A stretch of 64,000 nt of DNA from Lycocorax pyrrhopterus obiensis (taxonomy: Eukaryota; Chordata; Aves; Passeriformes; Paradisaeidae): contig JACSVZ010000004.1 in NCBI GenBank assembly GCA_014706295.1, positions 89,535,047 to 89,599,046 of the forward strand, in the 5' to 3' direction. Below, piece after piece: positions 35,286 to 47,494 of this stretch. The position numbers were made by a program, and so were the translations under genes. A model generated the notes under the pieces. The model made no database searches. It was not told the DNA's origin and saw only the letters and a list, made by a program, of their open reading frames with translations. Each line of letters starts with the position of its first letter. Positions within the stretch are counted from its first letter, which is position 1.

Positions 35286-38200
35286 TAATAGTTTGGTTTT
35301 CTTAATACCCCCAACCCTGTTTTCAATTTCTTTTTTATTTCTGTATGTATCCAAGTCTGAGAATTGTCAATGCTCTCTCTGATGTTTCCAATTGGATATC
35401 AGGCACATAAGCCACTCAGCATGCTTTTGTTTTGAATCCTGCTTTTAGGGACTTCTCTGTTTCTAACTTTAATTTTTGGGTGTTTAAGTGCTTTTTCCAG
35501 CACTATGTTCAATGCCGGAAACAGGTCACTGAGTGATAAATGCTTGTGGATTAACTTTAGGGATTTTCCATCATATAGAAATAAACTCAATGTCTGACTG
35601 TAATGCACTCCCCAGCTTCATTTCTACATGCAATGAAATTGCATGCTTTGAAGATAAATAATATGTAAGTACCTTACTGGAATACAGGTATATAGATATA
35701 AAGGATTTCCATAAACCCTAAATTTACTGGTTTTGATAAGAAAAAAATGCAAGTATGACATGTGGAACATGAAAGAGCAATTAAAACTGCATCTCGGTTT
35801 CTAGGTAAAAGGCTTTTCCACTTGCATCGGAAGAAGTATATTTTTCTGCTGTGCAAGATAATAGATACAATTAAGGCTGACTTATATTTTTAACACTTTG
35901 AATGCACATCTCTCAGCTGGAACCTGTCAGTCTCATCTAACCATTGACCTAAGAAGCATGCTGACAGTTCCTCAAGTCAGAAGATTTTCTCACACTACTC
36001 TTAATTGTTTAACAATCATGTGGGAAGCTGAGAACTTAAAAATACTTGGTTGTGGCACAGTAGTGTTACTGTTTCCACTGTAAAAAGAAAATATTCCGTT
36101 TTAGTCAGTTTGGTTCAGCTTACTTTACTTTAAATAAGTCAAAGTACTTGCTATTTAGTGAAACTGTCCTTGCTGATATGTTTTGTTTGAACACTGCTGC
36201 TCTGAAAGCCTTTGGCAGCCTCCATAAATTTGTAGCAACAGGAACATTTCTTTCCAATCCCAGTTTCTGGGAGAGAAGCATGCAAAAAATAAACAGATAA
36301 AACTCTAACTGGGACCGTGCCAGAATGCCCAAACTGCTTTTATGATAAGTAGCTAAACAGCAGTGAGAAAAGCCTGACAGTGTAGCAGTACAAGATTCAG
36401 CAACAACTGAGGAAAGAAGAGATACAGTAAGAGCTGAGGTACACACTGAGAATGAAAGTGCTGAAGTGTGACAGGTAAGCAGAGATTTTGAGGTGCTTTA
36501 GCATACTGGACATTGCATCAGACCTGACATAACTGAGAGGCCCACCTGTGTGTGACCAGGCATCGTACATCTTTTATTCCTTAAAATAACTTGCACATAA
36601 GAGCTACTCAGTCTTGAACTTTTCAGTGAGTCTCTGGAAAGGTTATTGCTAAAGGTGAAGAACAAATGCTGACAGAATCATTAGCTTCAACCATGAACTA
36701 AACAGACCTTGATTGGTTTGTTGGATTTTTTTTTTTTGTCTTTTTGTCAAATGGCATAATAAAATCTTCTTGCTTCACTAAGATATTTGAAGTTAATCAT
36801 GTTTGGAGTATTTAGAGGGAAATAAAATAGGGTCCACCTGTATATACAGATGGGCACATGCATGGTGGATAGTTTCGAATTTTGGTTTTATACAATTAAA
36901 TGTATGCGCACTTAACAAAGAGATTGTTGTTTTGATATCAGAAAGGAGACCTGAAAACGTTGTCAAGAAGTTAAATCTTAACCAAAAGCATTCAGACACA
37001 TTGTCACAAGACAGAAGAGAACTCTAAGGCATGTTAGGATGAGTGGAGGCATAACGCAAGATACTGGGAACACTGAAGCCTTTCACAGTAACCATTACTT
37101 GAAATGCATTGGCATTTTTATGATATACTAGAGTGTTACTTTCCATCAATTCATCATGTAGACAAACCTTTTGCAAGTATTACTTGCCTGACACAAGATC
37201 AGAGTTGGTTCTAGTTGTAGGTAAAGAATTCAGCTGATCTTTAGAGTAGATAGCGAGCATTTAACCAGATACACCTATGCTTACTGTTTTGAGTACCAGA
37301 GACCTGAAAAACTACCACTCCTGCTGTGGTCAGCTTGTGGAGAGTGACTTCTAATATAAAGACCAGGTCCCAGAAGCTGCAGAACTTGCTATTATCCTTC
37401 CCCTTCTCCACTTTCTCTAACACAATTCAGAGCAGTGGAAGTGGACCTCCAGAACCCCTTTCTTATCACTTCTCTACCTTTTCTGTCCCACTACTACTCC
37501 TTCTGCTGGCAGGAGGCTCAGCCCCTACACTGATGGAGAAATACTCAATTTTCATAAGAGAACAGTTCTGGTTAGGATAAAAAAAATGCCAAGAAGTTGT
37601 GTTACAAAGGAAGCAGCTTATTTTGGAACAATCCTATAGTTCTACTTCTGTTAGCAATATGACAAATTCCAGATGGAAGGAGCAACAGAAATGAACTACT
37701 CATTCACCATTTAATAGTGGTTATATCTCCTCATTGTAATCCTATTCAAAGCACTGTGTTGTATTTAATTTAAATGCATCAACTGTGATGACTTGGAAAC
37801 ACGGCAAACAAATTTGAGAGTTGTGTTTACGGTACCATGAGGATGTGTTCTGAAATTAATCATTTACATTGAATTGGAAAAATGGTGATAAAAACTAGAT
37901 TTAAAAAAAAAATACTTATCTTCACTTCTGAAACAGACTTTAGACAAAGGCTGTGATTTCTTCTTTAGAAATATATTTATTTATCTTTATTTTAAATTAT
38001 TAAAATATTGAATTGCTTCTTACCATTGACTGCATATAAGGAAAAATACTTTCATTTGTAAAACTTCACTTTTTATTGTTAAATATTTAAAAATGAAAGC
38101 TTCAAAGCTGAATTTTATTCAGTGTGTTTACTGACGAGCAGTAAACTGGATGCCAGACTCTGAGTGGCTTGTGATTCTTGTACACACATACACATACTGG

Positions 38201-39410
38201 CTTATAAGAACTCATGAAATAGATTCATTGTAATAATTTGATAGGTAGTCTGCTCCAGGTTGCCATTTTGCAGAAAGTGACATCCTTTCAGAGAAGATAA
38301 TGACTTTCCCTTCGGAAGAGCTGTGGGACAAAAATAAAGTCTTTACCAACTTTAGTAACTTATTCAAGGACCTAGAGTTAGTATCTGTACATGAATAACT
38401 ACTTTAAAATAAAGCATAGTGTTAAAAGAAATAGCAAAAAATAAATTTATTATCAAAAGCAAGATGAGAAGTCAGATGACAGAAGGCAATCTTGACTTGG
38501 AGACCTTTCCTAAAAGTGACTGAAATAGACATTTTTATAATCATACTCTGCCCTAAAATTGTATATTATGAGATACTCTTAAAGGAATTCTGGTTAAATA
38601 AATTACTAAATAAACCTAAAAAAACCACCCTAGATGCTACTCAAAATTCGACAAGTTGACAGCAAATTAAACTTTGTGATCTTGAAAGGAAAACCGTTCA
38701 TTTGGAGTTAAATTCAGAAGGAGAAAAAAAAAAAGTGAAAATAATTCAGTTAATAATTCCCTAACTGATGTGGAAAATTGATAAGCCTAGATTCACATAA
38801 TATTTAGCATTTTGAAATAAATTCATCAAATATGTAAATAAGGGTTAAAATATCTGAATAATGTCCTTAAATTGAACTCTTCTGTGTCTAGTCATATATT
38901 TGGTTGCTTTTCTCATCAGACAAAAAATGTTGAATCTGTAATAACATTATTTTAAATGCATAACAGAGAAACGTGAAGTATATGAACAAACTACGATGAA
39001 GTAGTGCAGGAGAGAATGGAACAGTCTACTAGAAAGCAATTAAGAGTTTTTCAGTTCATTGCTTCTTGGACCAAATCACTTTGGACACTTCCTTGATTTT
39101 TTTCTCTAGCAAATAAACCATTGCCCTTAGCCTGTGTTTAAAATTCTCTCTCTGCAGTGATTGTATTAAACTAAGTAATTATTTATAAAATGTTTGTCTA
39201 TATTAGATGCACTTCTAAGTTTTTATCAATGTTTTAAATACTGTTACATTTATCAGAATGTTGCAAGTATGGAAAATTGATTTCAATTGTTATAAATGGA
39301 ATATATCAAAATTACTAATCTATGTTTCTTATTTCAGTGGTGGGACAATATTTTAAAGATATATATGATAAAATTCCAATTCTTCATATTTTTCTTTCCT
39401 TTCTTTTCAG

Positions 39411-39596
39411 CTGTATCTTGTGGCATTCCTGACTCCCCTGGGAATGGTTCAGTTATAGGTAATGAATTCACTTTGGGCAGTAGATTGATATATGAATGTA
39501 ATGAGGGCTTCAAGCTAGAATCTAGTCAGCAAGCAACAGCAGTGTGTCAAGAAGATGGATTATGGAGCAACAAAGGGAGGCCGCCTGTTTGCAAAT
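39411..39596 (+). CDS. CSMD1: CSMD exon 8 of window: one complete sushi domain
   Basis: The 186-nt exon follows a strong tract (TTTCTTTTCAG) and ends before GTAAGT. It reads AVSCGIPDSPGNGSVIGNEF, then LIYECNEGFKLESSQQATAV and CQEDGLWSNKGRPPVCK. Cysteines SCG, YEC, VCQ and VCK and the Trp in GLWSN complete a sushi domain. NGS is a sequon. The codon split over the next junction reads Ser (T|CT), where I recall Pro in mammalian copies. Phase is 1 at both ends. Confidence 0.96.
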
Positions 39597-40682
39597 GTAA
39601 GTGGGCATGTGTTTCTCAAGAATATTTCCCCTGAACTTTCTCAGGAAAATCTTCACTGCTGATGTTTAGGTTTTACGTATACATATGCCCTGAAGTGGCC
39701 ATTCAGGAATGCATCATCATTTATCATGTAGTAAAGTAGAAGAAGCCTATAAATTTGTTAAATTAAAAAAAAAAAATCTTTGTTTTATCTTCTTCAAAAC
39801 ATCTGAATTAAAATCATTAGATAATTAAATTTCATGCATATTTTCTTATTATGAATAATATGCCCTTCTCTATGGTGAGTTACAATCACCAATTGTAATT
39901 TCTTTTTTAATATAGCTTCTAAAGTAATAAAAGCAAAAATTATTTCTTAAAATATTAGTGTAGATAATTAAGCTGGATGAGAGTCCTTCAGTCTTCATTT
40001 CTGCCTCCTGTCAGAACTAGCCGAAGTAGTGCAGACTCATCTACTACATGGCATGGCCTCTCATTTGCGTTGGGCAGCCACTGCTTGTCTCTGTCCTGCA
40101 TCAAAGCAATAATCAACTGATCCTGACTTCAACGTGACTTGAAATACTGATTAGGACATAATCTCAAAGTTAATAATAGCTATAATACTGTATGTAAAAT
40201 GTTTGAGAGTTAATTTAGTATCCTGATCTAATCAACAGCATAAGTATGTGCTTTCCAGATTCTGAATTTGATAAGCACTTTAATTTTTCAAACAAGTTAA
40301 ATTCAACTCATTTTTAAAGAAATAGTAAAATGAGGCAAATATAAGAATTGTGAAGTTATACATGATTGTGAAAGGATTTTCCTTTATTTGAATTAATCAA
40401 CAGCAAACAATTGTTAGAAAATATTTTTGAAAGTTAGTTTGAGAGAAATTCTAGGCATCCTTAACAGATGGTCATTTAACTTGATCTTGAAGACCCTCCT
40501 GAATACTCTCTTTCAGTAATTTACTTTCCCACTTGCAGTGTTTCCTAGTATTTATATAACCTGAAGCTGTTTTTCTGTAATTTAAAGGCCTTGTTTCATT
40601 TTATATCCACAGTGGACAAATAGCAGTTACTTTATACTTGTTTTACTCTTCTTAATGTGTTTGAAAACCATTATTTTTTCAG

Positions 40683-41492
40683 TGTAGTGGGTTATCCTTG
40701 GTAAGAAGTCATAACTCACCCAGCTGCTCACTCCCTTTCCCTTTTCAACCAGACAGGAAAAAAACACGATGAAAAGTCTCATGGGTCAAGATAAGGACAG
40801 AGAGAGGATTCAGCTTGGGAAAAGTTAATTTAATGTATTGCCAATTAAAATAGGGTCAAATAAGTTTCAGAAAATAAGGGTTAAAAAACATCAAAACAAC
40901 ACTTTCCTCCCTCTTTGCCAGGGTCACCTTCACTCTGTTGGCTCTTTTCCTTACTCCAGCCAGTGCCAGGGGAAATGGGAGTTGTGGTCAGCTTATTAAA
41001 GGCTTCTCTCTGCTTCTCCTTCCTCCTTGCACTTTTCCTCTGCTCCAGCATGGGTCTTCTTCATGAGGTATTGTCCTTCAAGATAAACTTGCTCTAGTGT
41101 GGGTCCTCCATCAGCTGCAGCTTCTTCAGGAAATAATATCCACCTGCTCCAGTGTGGGCTGCAGTATGGATATCTGCTCTGGCATGGTTCTCTCTGTTGG
41201 GCTGCAGCAAAACATCAGCTCTGGTGTCTGGAACACCTCCTTCTCATGTAACCTTGGTGTTCCCTCTTGGTGCTTTTTCTCACTCTTTTTGTTCCCGGTT
41301 TCTCTGCCTGTGCAGATTTTTTCCCTTTCCTAAACACAGTTTCCCAGACTGTGGCACATGGCTGCAGAGCTCGGCTGTGCTCTGCATTGGGTCCTTTGGA
41401 ACTGACTGTGCCCAGCAGACTCTCCTCACAAAGGCCACCCTTGGAGCTGCTCACCCACCCCTGCCAACACCTTGACTCCTGAATCCAGTGCA
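40683..41492 (-). mobile_element. Solo LTR, ERVL-like, same family as the 23 kb LTR
   Basis: The + strand starts TGTAGTGGGTTATCC and ends 'ccagtgca'. It is flanked by ttcag (40678-40682) and ctcag (41493-41497), a 5-bp duplication with one change. The body holds 'gctccagtgtgggctgcagt'-type internal repeats, the reverse of those in the 23.2 kb element. Short open frames here are LTR sequence. Confidence 0.85.
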
Positions 41493-41933
41493 CTCAGTCA
41501 CCTTTTCTGTAGAGATAACTATCTTATTGTGATTCATTCTCACTCTCTTCCTTCCTGCTTTTAGGACCAGTGTTTCTCATTATTGTCCTCTGAACAATCT
41601 CCAATTGATCTTCACCTTTCTTGAGGGGCAGTGCCTAAAACTGTACACAGCAATTCCACAGAGTACATAAAGAGGATTATTCAAAAACAGCTGTGATCAC
41701 ACAGACGTGGTCTGAATTCAGTCGTGTACAGAGGGAAGGCAGTGCTCCAGTGAATTGAAGTGAGCTTCGTTCTCAGAAAAAATTGACAATGTACAAAGCA
41801 CATAACTTGAATGATTATTAATCAGCAAAAATGTCATCCGATTTTTTTTTGAGGGAAGAGGCCAAATAAACTATCTGGGATTAGATATAATGGGGATTAG
41901 ATATACTGAATTAATAACAGTATATCTGCAGTG

Positions 41934-42010
41934 AAAAAAACAAACAAAAAAACCCAAAAAAACCCCCAAAACAAAACAAAAAATCAAACCAAAACAAAAA
42001 AAGAATAAAA
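41934..42010 (+). repeat. A-rich low-complexity tract
   Basis: A run of CAAA/CAAAA-type units and A tracts ('caaacaaaaaaacccaaaaa'). It has no other structure and could be the decayed tail of a retrotransposon. Confidence 0.85.
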
Positions 42011-42844
42011 AAGCTTTTATTATTGAAATGGTCAAACTTAACCAGACAAAGACTACTCTTTAAAACAAAGCTTAATTATTAACATTTAGCACAACTTTCC
42101 ACATTAAAATTTTTGTTTGGTATTTATAATAACCTAACAAAATATATAACACTTTCTTCTCTTCCTTGTCTTCTCTTTTCCTTTTCTAAAAATTTATTTG
42201 GTTTGAAAAAGAATCCCATTACTTCTAAATCCAGAAGTGCAAAATTAAAGTGCTAGTGCTGTAAATGACAATTTAAAATCAATATTTTCAGAATGGATTG
42301 CTATTCAGAGGCAGACATGCTTTACCCAAGATTTCTTACTTGCAAAGTGCAGAAAAGCTAAGACAATCTGCATAACAACCTGTTTTTTCAGTATTGCTGC
42401 TGTAAGGATAGATGTATTTAGTCTCCAGAAACAGAAACATCTCTAACTTGATGGGAAGCAAATACAGCACAGAAAAGTAAATGGTAAATAAATTAGTCCA
42501 TTTTATTCCCGTGTCTATTAAAATGAAGGTTGAAATCCAGGCAGTTTGTTTTGCAAAGCACCTCTGATAATATAATGCCTGAGAGAGATGTTTGAAACTC
42601 CTTTCTTTTCATTAAAAGTATTTACATCTGTTTGAAGCATGAAAAATATGATTCGCGATGGTCATACAGCAAGACACGGATGGAGCATGGATATTAGGCT
42701 GTGGAATTTAATTACAGAAAATACAAAGCAACAGATAACTACTAAGAAAGCTTAACTGAATGACAAATATCTTGTTTCAGTTATTCTGCATAGAGATCCC
42801 TAGAACATGATGAAGGAAAAAGATGTGTATCTCTATTGCTCTTC

Positions 42845-44163
42845 CATAGAATCATAGAATCACTGAATAGTTTGGGTTGGAAAGAACATTAAAGATCATC
42901 TAGTTCCAGCTGCCCTGCCATGGACAGGAGTACCTTCCACTAGACCAGGTTGCTTAAGGTCTCATCTAACCTGGCTTTGAACACTTCCAGGAATGGGATA
43001 TCCCCAGCTTCTCTGGGAAACCTGTTCCAGTGCCTCACCACCCTCATAGTGAAGAATTTCTAATCTAAACTCACTCTCTTTAAATTTGAAACCTGTCTCA
43101 AGGTGGGGTCTGATGCTGTTCAAGCACCACTATGCCACGACCTTCCTAGAGAGAGTGTCCTGCAGAGAACAACTCTTCTAGGGGCGAGGGCAAGCCCCCC
43201 TGGACAGTGGGTGATCCCAGCAAGTGTAGTGATTTCTCAGCTACAAGTGATTTCAGCTCTTGTGATTCAGCTCTTTGCGAGATCACCCGAGGCAAACTCA
43301 GGGACAGAGAGACAGGAGGCCTGTATGGCAATTCCACAGAGGCAGCTTTAATTGTCCAGCAGTCCCTGCGAAGGGGAGGCCAGGGACAGACTCTCCCTAG
43401 CTTTCAGGGCAGACTCAGGGCCTTTTTATGGGAAAGGCAGGGGGTGGGGTAGAAACCAATTAGCCAACTGGGTACAAGGTATTACCATAAGGGAACAAAG
43501 CATGCTGGGGTTGGTCACCGTAACCTGTTGCTGGTTGAGAGTCTTTTTGTTGCTGGAGAGAGTCTTTTTGCCTTCAGGCCTCTCTCCTCCAAGGGAGCAC
43601 AGAGGGCTCCTGTGCCGAGAGTTCACAGCCCTCCACAGAAACCATTAGTCCTTTTCCTATCACTGCATGCCCTTGTGAAAAGTCTCTCTCTAGCTCTCTT
43701 GTAGCCTGCTTTAGGCACTGGAAGGCTGCTCTAAGGTCTCCCAGGAGCCTACTCTTCTCCAGGCTGAATGACACCAACTCCCTCACCCTGTCATCACAGC
43801 AGAGGTGCTCCAGCCCACTGATCATCTTTTTGGCCTTCTCTGGACTCACTCCAACAGATCCACATCATTCTTTTTTTGGGGCCCCTAGAGCTGGACACGG
43901 TATTCCAGGTGAGGTCTCACAAGAGCAGCATAGAGGGGTAAAATCACCTCTCTCAAGCTACTGGTCACACTTATTTCAATGCAGCCTGGAATACATTTGG
44001 CCTTCTGTACTGCAAGTGCACTTTGCTGGCTCATGTCAAGCTTCTGATCAACCAACATCCCAAGTCCTTCTCCTCAGGGCTGCTCTCAATTTATTCTGTG
44101 CCCAGCCTGTACTCCTGCTTGGTGTTACCCTGACCCATGGGCAGGACCTTGTGCTTGGCTTTG
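42845..44163 (-). mobile_element. CR1 LINE 3' portion, antisense, split by an LTR
   Basis: The + strand starts with the CR1 tail 'atagaatcatagaatcac' and runs through 'ccatggacaggagtaccttc', breaks at 43093, then resumes at 43644 with 'tccttttcctatcactgcat', 'ttctccaggctgaatgacac' and 'gggcaggaccttgtgcttgg'. The two parts together make about 770 bp of the 3' CR1 region. The break is an LTR insertion. Frames in it are not host genes. Confidence 0.92.
43094..43637 (-). mobile_element. Solo LTR, ERVK-like, inserted in CR1
   Basis: The 544-bp element has TGTCTCAAGG and CCCTCCACA ends, flanked by a perfect 6-bp duplication gaaacc (43088-43093 and 43638-43643). Six-base duplications are usual for class II (ERVK) elements. 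On the minus strand it has a TATA-like 'CCCATAAAAAGGCC' and further on 'CAATTAAAGC', a variant polyadenylation signal. No viral coding region is present. Confidence 0.93.
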
Positions 44164-44272
44164 TGTCATGATCAGGTTACCAAAGTTCTTAGAAATGCCT
44201 CTGCCCGAATTAAGGTACAAACAAGACCATATGCCAATAACAATAATATGGGTTTTATTTGATAGTAAATAT

Positions 44273-44316
44273 GAGAGAGAGAGAGAGAGAGAGAGAGAAA
44301 GAAAGAAAGAAAGAAA
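44273..44316 (+). repeat. (GA)n and (GAAA)n microsatellite
   Basis: About 13 GA units followed by about five GAAA units. Probably polymorphic in length. Confidence 0.97.
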
Positions 44317-44894
44317 TAGAAAATAAGTGGGGGGTGACAGAAAGAGAGTGATAGGGACAGAATAAGGAAAATATCACCACTCCATGGATCCCAGTGATGT
44401 TGCCTTGATCCTCTCCAGCTGTTCTTCTTGGTGGTGAACGTCCCCCCAAAAGCATAGAATCTTGTTGTGCTTTTGATGGGAAGCCCTTCCTTCACGGACC
44501 AGAGCAAAAGAGAGCAGAGGAGGCTGCTGTTCTGCTAAGTTCTTTATTTCATAGTCTCATAGCTTCTTGAAGGCGGAGTTCAAAGGGGGTTACATGGTAA
44601 AGCCAAACAGCAACAGCAGCAGCACCAATAGCAGCAGGCAGCAAACAGTTTCTTCTTCTAATTTCTAACTAAACCGGCACAGTTAGTTAGTAGTTAGTTA
44701 GTGTCTTGGGGTGACTAACTCTTACAGAAGTGTGGATTATTTTTGTTAATTAACGAATGAAATTAACACACGATTCTAGTTTTTCTTTTCTTAACCTATC
44801 CTGGTCCAATTCTAACAATTGTAAGTATTACATAGGTAATAAACAGATTTGCGTATACAGTTTCTATCAGCTCCTATTGTTTATGTGAACATTA

Positions 44895-44998
44895 TATCTA
44901 AAAAATGTGAACAATGTCATTCTATCTATATTTTGTCTAAAATAATATATCTAAAAAATGTGAACAATTCATTCTATCCATATTTTGTCTAAAATAAA
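44895..44998 (+). repeat. Two-copy tandem repeat, 53-bp period
   Basis: Copies 44895-44947 and 44948-44998 both start 'tatctaaaaaatgtgaacaa' and end 'ttttgtctaaaata'. The second copy lacks two bases and has one substitution in the middle. Confidence 0.92.
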
Positions 44999-45239
44999 GA
45001 ACTCTATGAAAGAATAACACTGCTACAGCAAAAGGAACTATGCTCAAGGTCTCTGCTGCAGCTTTTTAATGTTTAAGGCACTTAGCATGTATTTCTACTA
45101 GAAGTTAAAGAATCTATATTTCTCTTTCATTTTGGTATGACTTCATGTATCTCAGCTTGTCCAAAGGCTTCAGTCCAACTCCTGTGCTTTGGCTTTCCTC
45201 TGGGCCTGGGTCCAGACAAGCTTTCACTCCAACAGAATC

Positions 45240-45930
45240 TGATGGGTTAATATGTGCTCAGGCTAGGTAGGAAAACCGAGGCACTTCCTGGAGGGGGGGG
45301 ATGGTGGGAGATTTCCATTGTCTCTTACAACAGACTCCAGGTTTGTTGCATCATATGCAGTCCTGTGGTGCAAGGCTTCAGGAATGACTCTGGGGGGCAT
45401 TTCACGGGGTCTTTGATGGGTTATGACACCCCCTCAGGTGCCTCTCACATGAATGTCCCATGGATGTGGCCTGTAGGGTTGGGGGTTCCACAGGTGGGCC
45501 AGTTTGTGTAAGGGAGGATGGGTGTTTATTGCCTCTGACCAGAGGTTACACCTGAAACCTCCTTTCCCCCACCTAGTTTCGGGGGGGGGGGGGGGGAGGG
45601 GGGGGAGTCTGTGTAAACCTGGCTTCTCTAGACTGTAGTCTCCTCCATCCCAAACTCAGCCAGGGAAGAATCTCTACTGTGTTTGGCTTTCTTGTGGAGG
45701 CATTCTTCTCCTTCAGTCTTGTTTGTTTTTTCCTAGGCCTGAAATGATTAAAGAATGGGTTTTCCTTTTATCTAATCTTAGTGGTTTAACTTACAGTCCA
45801 AAGTCCCAGTCAGGTATCTTCAGGAGGGCTTCTTTGGTTGTAGCTTCTTTATACAGTTTTTGTTATAATGGGCAAAACTTTATATAATGTTTGAGGCATG
45901 AACTATTTCAGTCTCTGACACCTTATTGAG
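45240..45930 (+). repeat. Diverged interspersed repeat, copy related to 55.5-56.0 kb
   Basis: It shares ordered motifs with the 55.5 kb region: 'catatgcagtcctgtggtgc' against 'cacatgcagtcctctggtgg', and 'cttctttatacagttttt...ataatgggcaaaa' against 'cttctttatacagcttgc...atagtgggcgaag'. Probably ERV LTR sequence, but ends could not be placed. It contains the poly-G tract. Confidence 0.55.
45581..45605 (+). repeat. Poly-G tract
   Basis: Sixteen G, one A and eight G. A strong quadruplex candidate on the + strand and in the sense transcript. Sequencing length is uncertain for such runs. Confidence 0.95.
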
Positions 45931-47494
45931 CTTCACAAGGTTCACCTTTATCTGCTGATCAATCCACTTGTCAAATCCATGTCTCTCTAGTTAGCCTTTG
46001 CTCTTACTGCTTTCCTTTTCATAGAAGTATGTGGATGCATAACCTAGAAAATTGAGTTTATGGTTCATTCTTCAAATGTCTTAATTGGCTGAGATAGGCC
46101 CTATAACTGCATAACTTTTTTGCTGCTTTTCACCATTCCTTTAATACACTTATTCAAAGATTTAAATCGGGCCCTTCATTGGTTTATGCTAATTCATTTA
46201 ACTTCAAATATTTTAAGGAACAGTTAATAGCAGTTAATATGCAGATTATGGCAGTTTTCCATAATCTGCATAATGCAGAATTCACTGTAGATATTTTTTT
46301 TGAAGGTGTGCTGAGCTGTAACAGTGATGGTTCAGACATCCTTTTTTCTAGAAATTAATTGAAAAATAATAATAAATTTTACATTTTTTAAGTTGATAAA
46401 TTAGCATTTTTTAGAATTTTCAACATGTTTGGAAAATATCTTGTTATAGAACTAAGAATCGTAAGTAGTTCTGGAATAAAACATTAGTTGTAGTAAAATG
46501 CAAACGCAAATTTGCTAAGATAAATAGGCAAAGATTCAACATCAACTCATCATAGATATTGTGCTGGTGGTTTTTATTTGCTAAGATATTCAGAACATCA
46601 TACCCATTTTCTTTAACAAATCCTGAGGTCAGTAAGTATTTTTTGAAGTATTTTTTCAGTCTTTGGTATGTAACATGGAGTTCTTATTCAATGAACTGTA
46701 GTAAAACAGTTCATTAATTCAGCAATTTTTAATTAGTCCAGATACATTAGACTGATAACAGATTGGCTTGATATAGCTGACTGGATTGACGGACTGATAC
46801 TGTGTACCACACAATCCTTTTGTTTATCTGTTTTGAGGTTTTGAAGCCTTTCGTGTTTGAATATATTGACCGACACAAAGAGCTTAATTTTTTTTTCTTT
46901 CTATCAGCGTACTGAGATATCAACTTGCTCAAGTGATCCTATTTTGTTCTTAGATCTTTGTGCATAGATTCTATGATGTACAGGATTACTTGGTTTCCTA
47001 CTGTCTTCTAATTTTGCTAATACTTGTGAATTTAAACCACACTAGTATTTCAGACATAATACATGACTTCACCTTAATGTTGCTCTTATTTTTAAACTAA
47101 TGGTGAAGTTATTCAAAAGGATCTATTTGAAAAATGCAGGTCACATTATTGCATTAAGTTCACCAAATAGTAAGTCCGAAATGCCCTTTCCCTTTTTTTG
47201 TGGTTGGTTAACTACCAGCTGAAGAATGGCAAACAAGTGCTACTACACTTGAAAATAACAATAGCAAGTATTGCTAAATAGCAAGTTCCTGTATTTGAGA
47301 TGGTTTTCCATCATGAACATTTTACTTGTCTTTTTTTCCTTTGAAAAAAATAATTACACTCAGAGTCACAATATTCAATTCACAATATTCAAGATACTCT
47401 TCAGATGTTTTCCAATACTTCCCAGAATAAGCTTTTCCATGAAGATTATTTTTCACTTTTGATATTTAGAGCAGTAAAGGAGTAAAATTTTTCA

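Larger units (their letters stand above)
31329..39410 (+). other. Large intron between sushi exons
   Basis: The intron is about 8.1 kb and phase 1. It has a poly-T run at about 31719-31736, a sense CR1 3' end at 31818-31962, a poly-A run near 32260-32273 and an old sense CR1 scrap at 35140-35285. Nothing else is identifiable, although 33.9-34.4 kb is somewhat less AT-rich. Confidence 0.78.
44164..45240 (-). mobile_element. ERV/LTR-derived sequence, antisense
   Basis: Sequence changes abruptly from CR1 at 44163 to 'tgtcatgatcaggttaccaa'. The minus strand has AATAAA motifs at about 44257 and 44550, as expected near an LTR 3' end. It includes a GA/GAAA microsatellite and a 53-bp tandem duplication at 44895-44998. 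The right boundary is not defined. The left end abuts the CR1. Confidence 0.6.

Noticed and set aside
40915..41493. Several overlapping open frames on both strands
   Set aside because: All lie in the antisense LTR at 40683-41492. Overlap in many frames reflects its higher GC, not coding.
43103..44507. Cluster of open frames of 60-113 codons
   Set aside because: They come from the CR1, the inserted ERVK-like LTR and the GA-rich ERV sequence.
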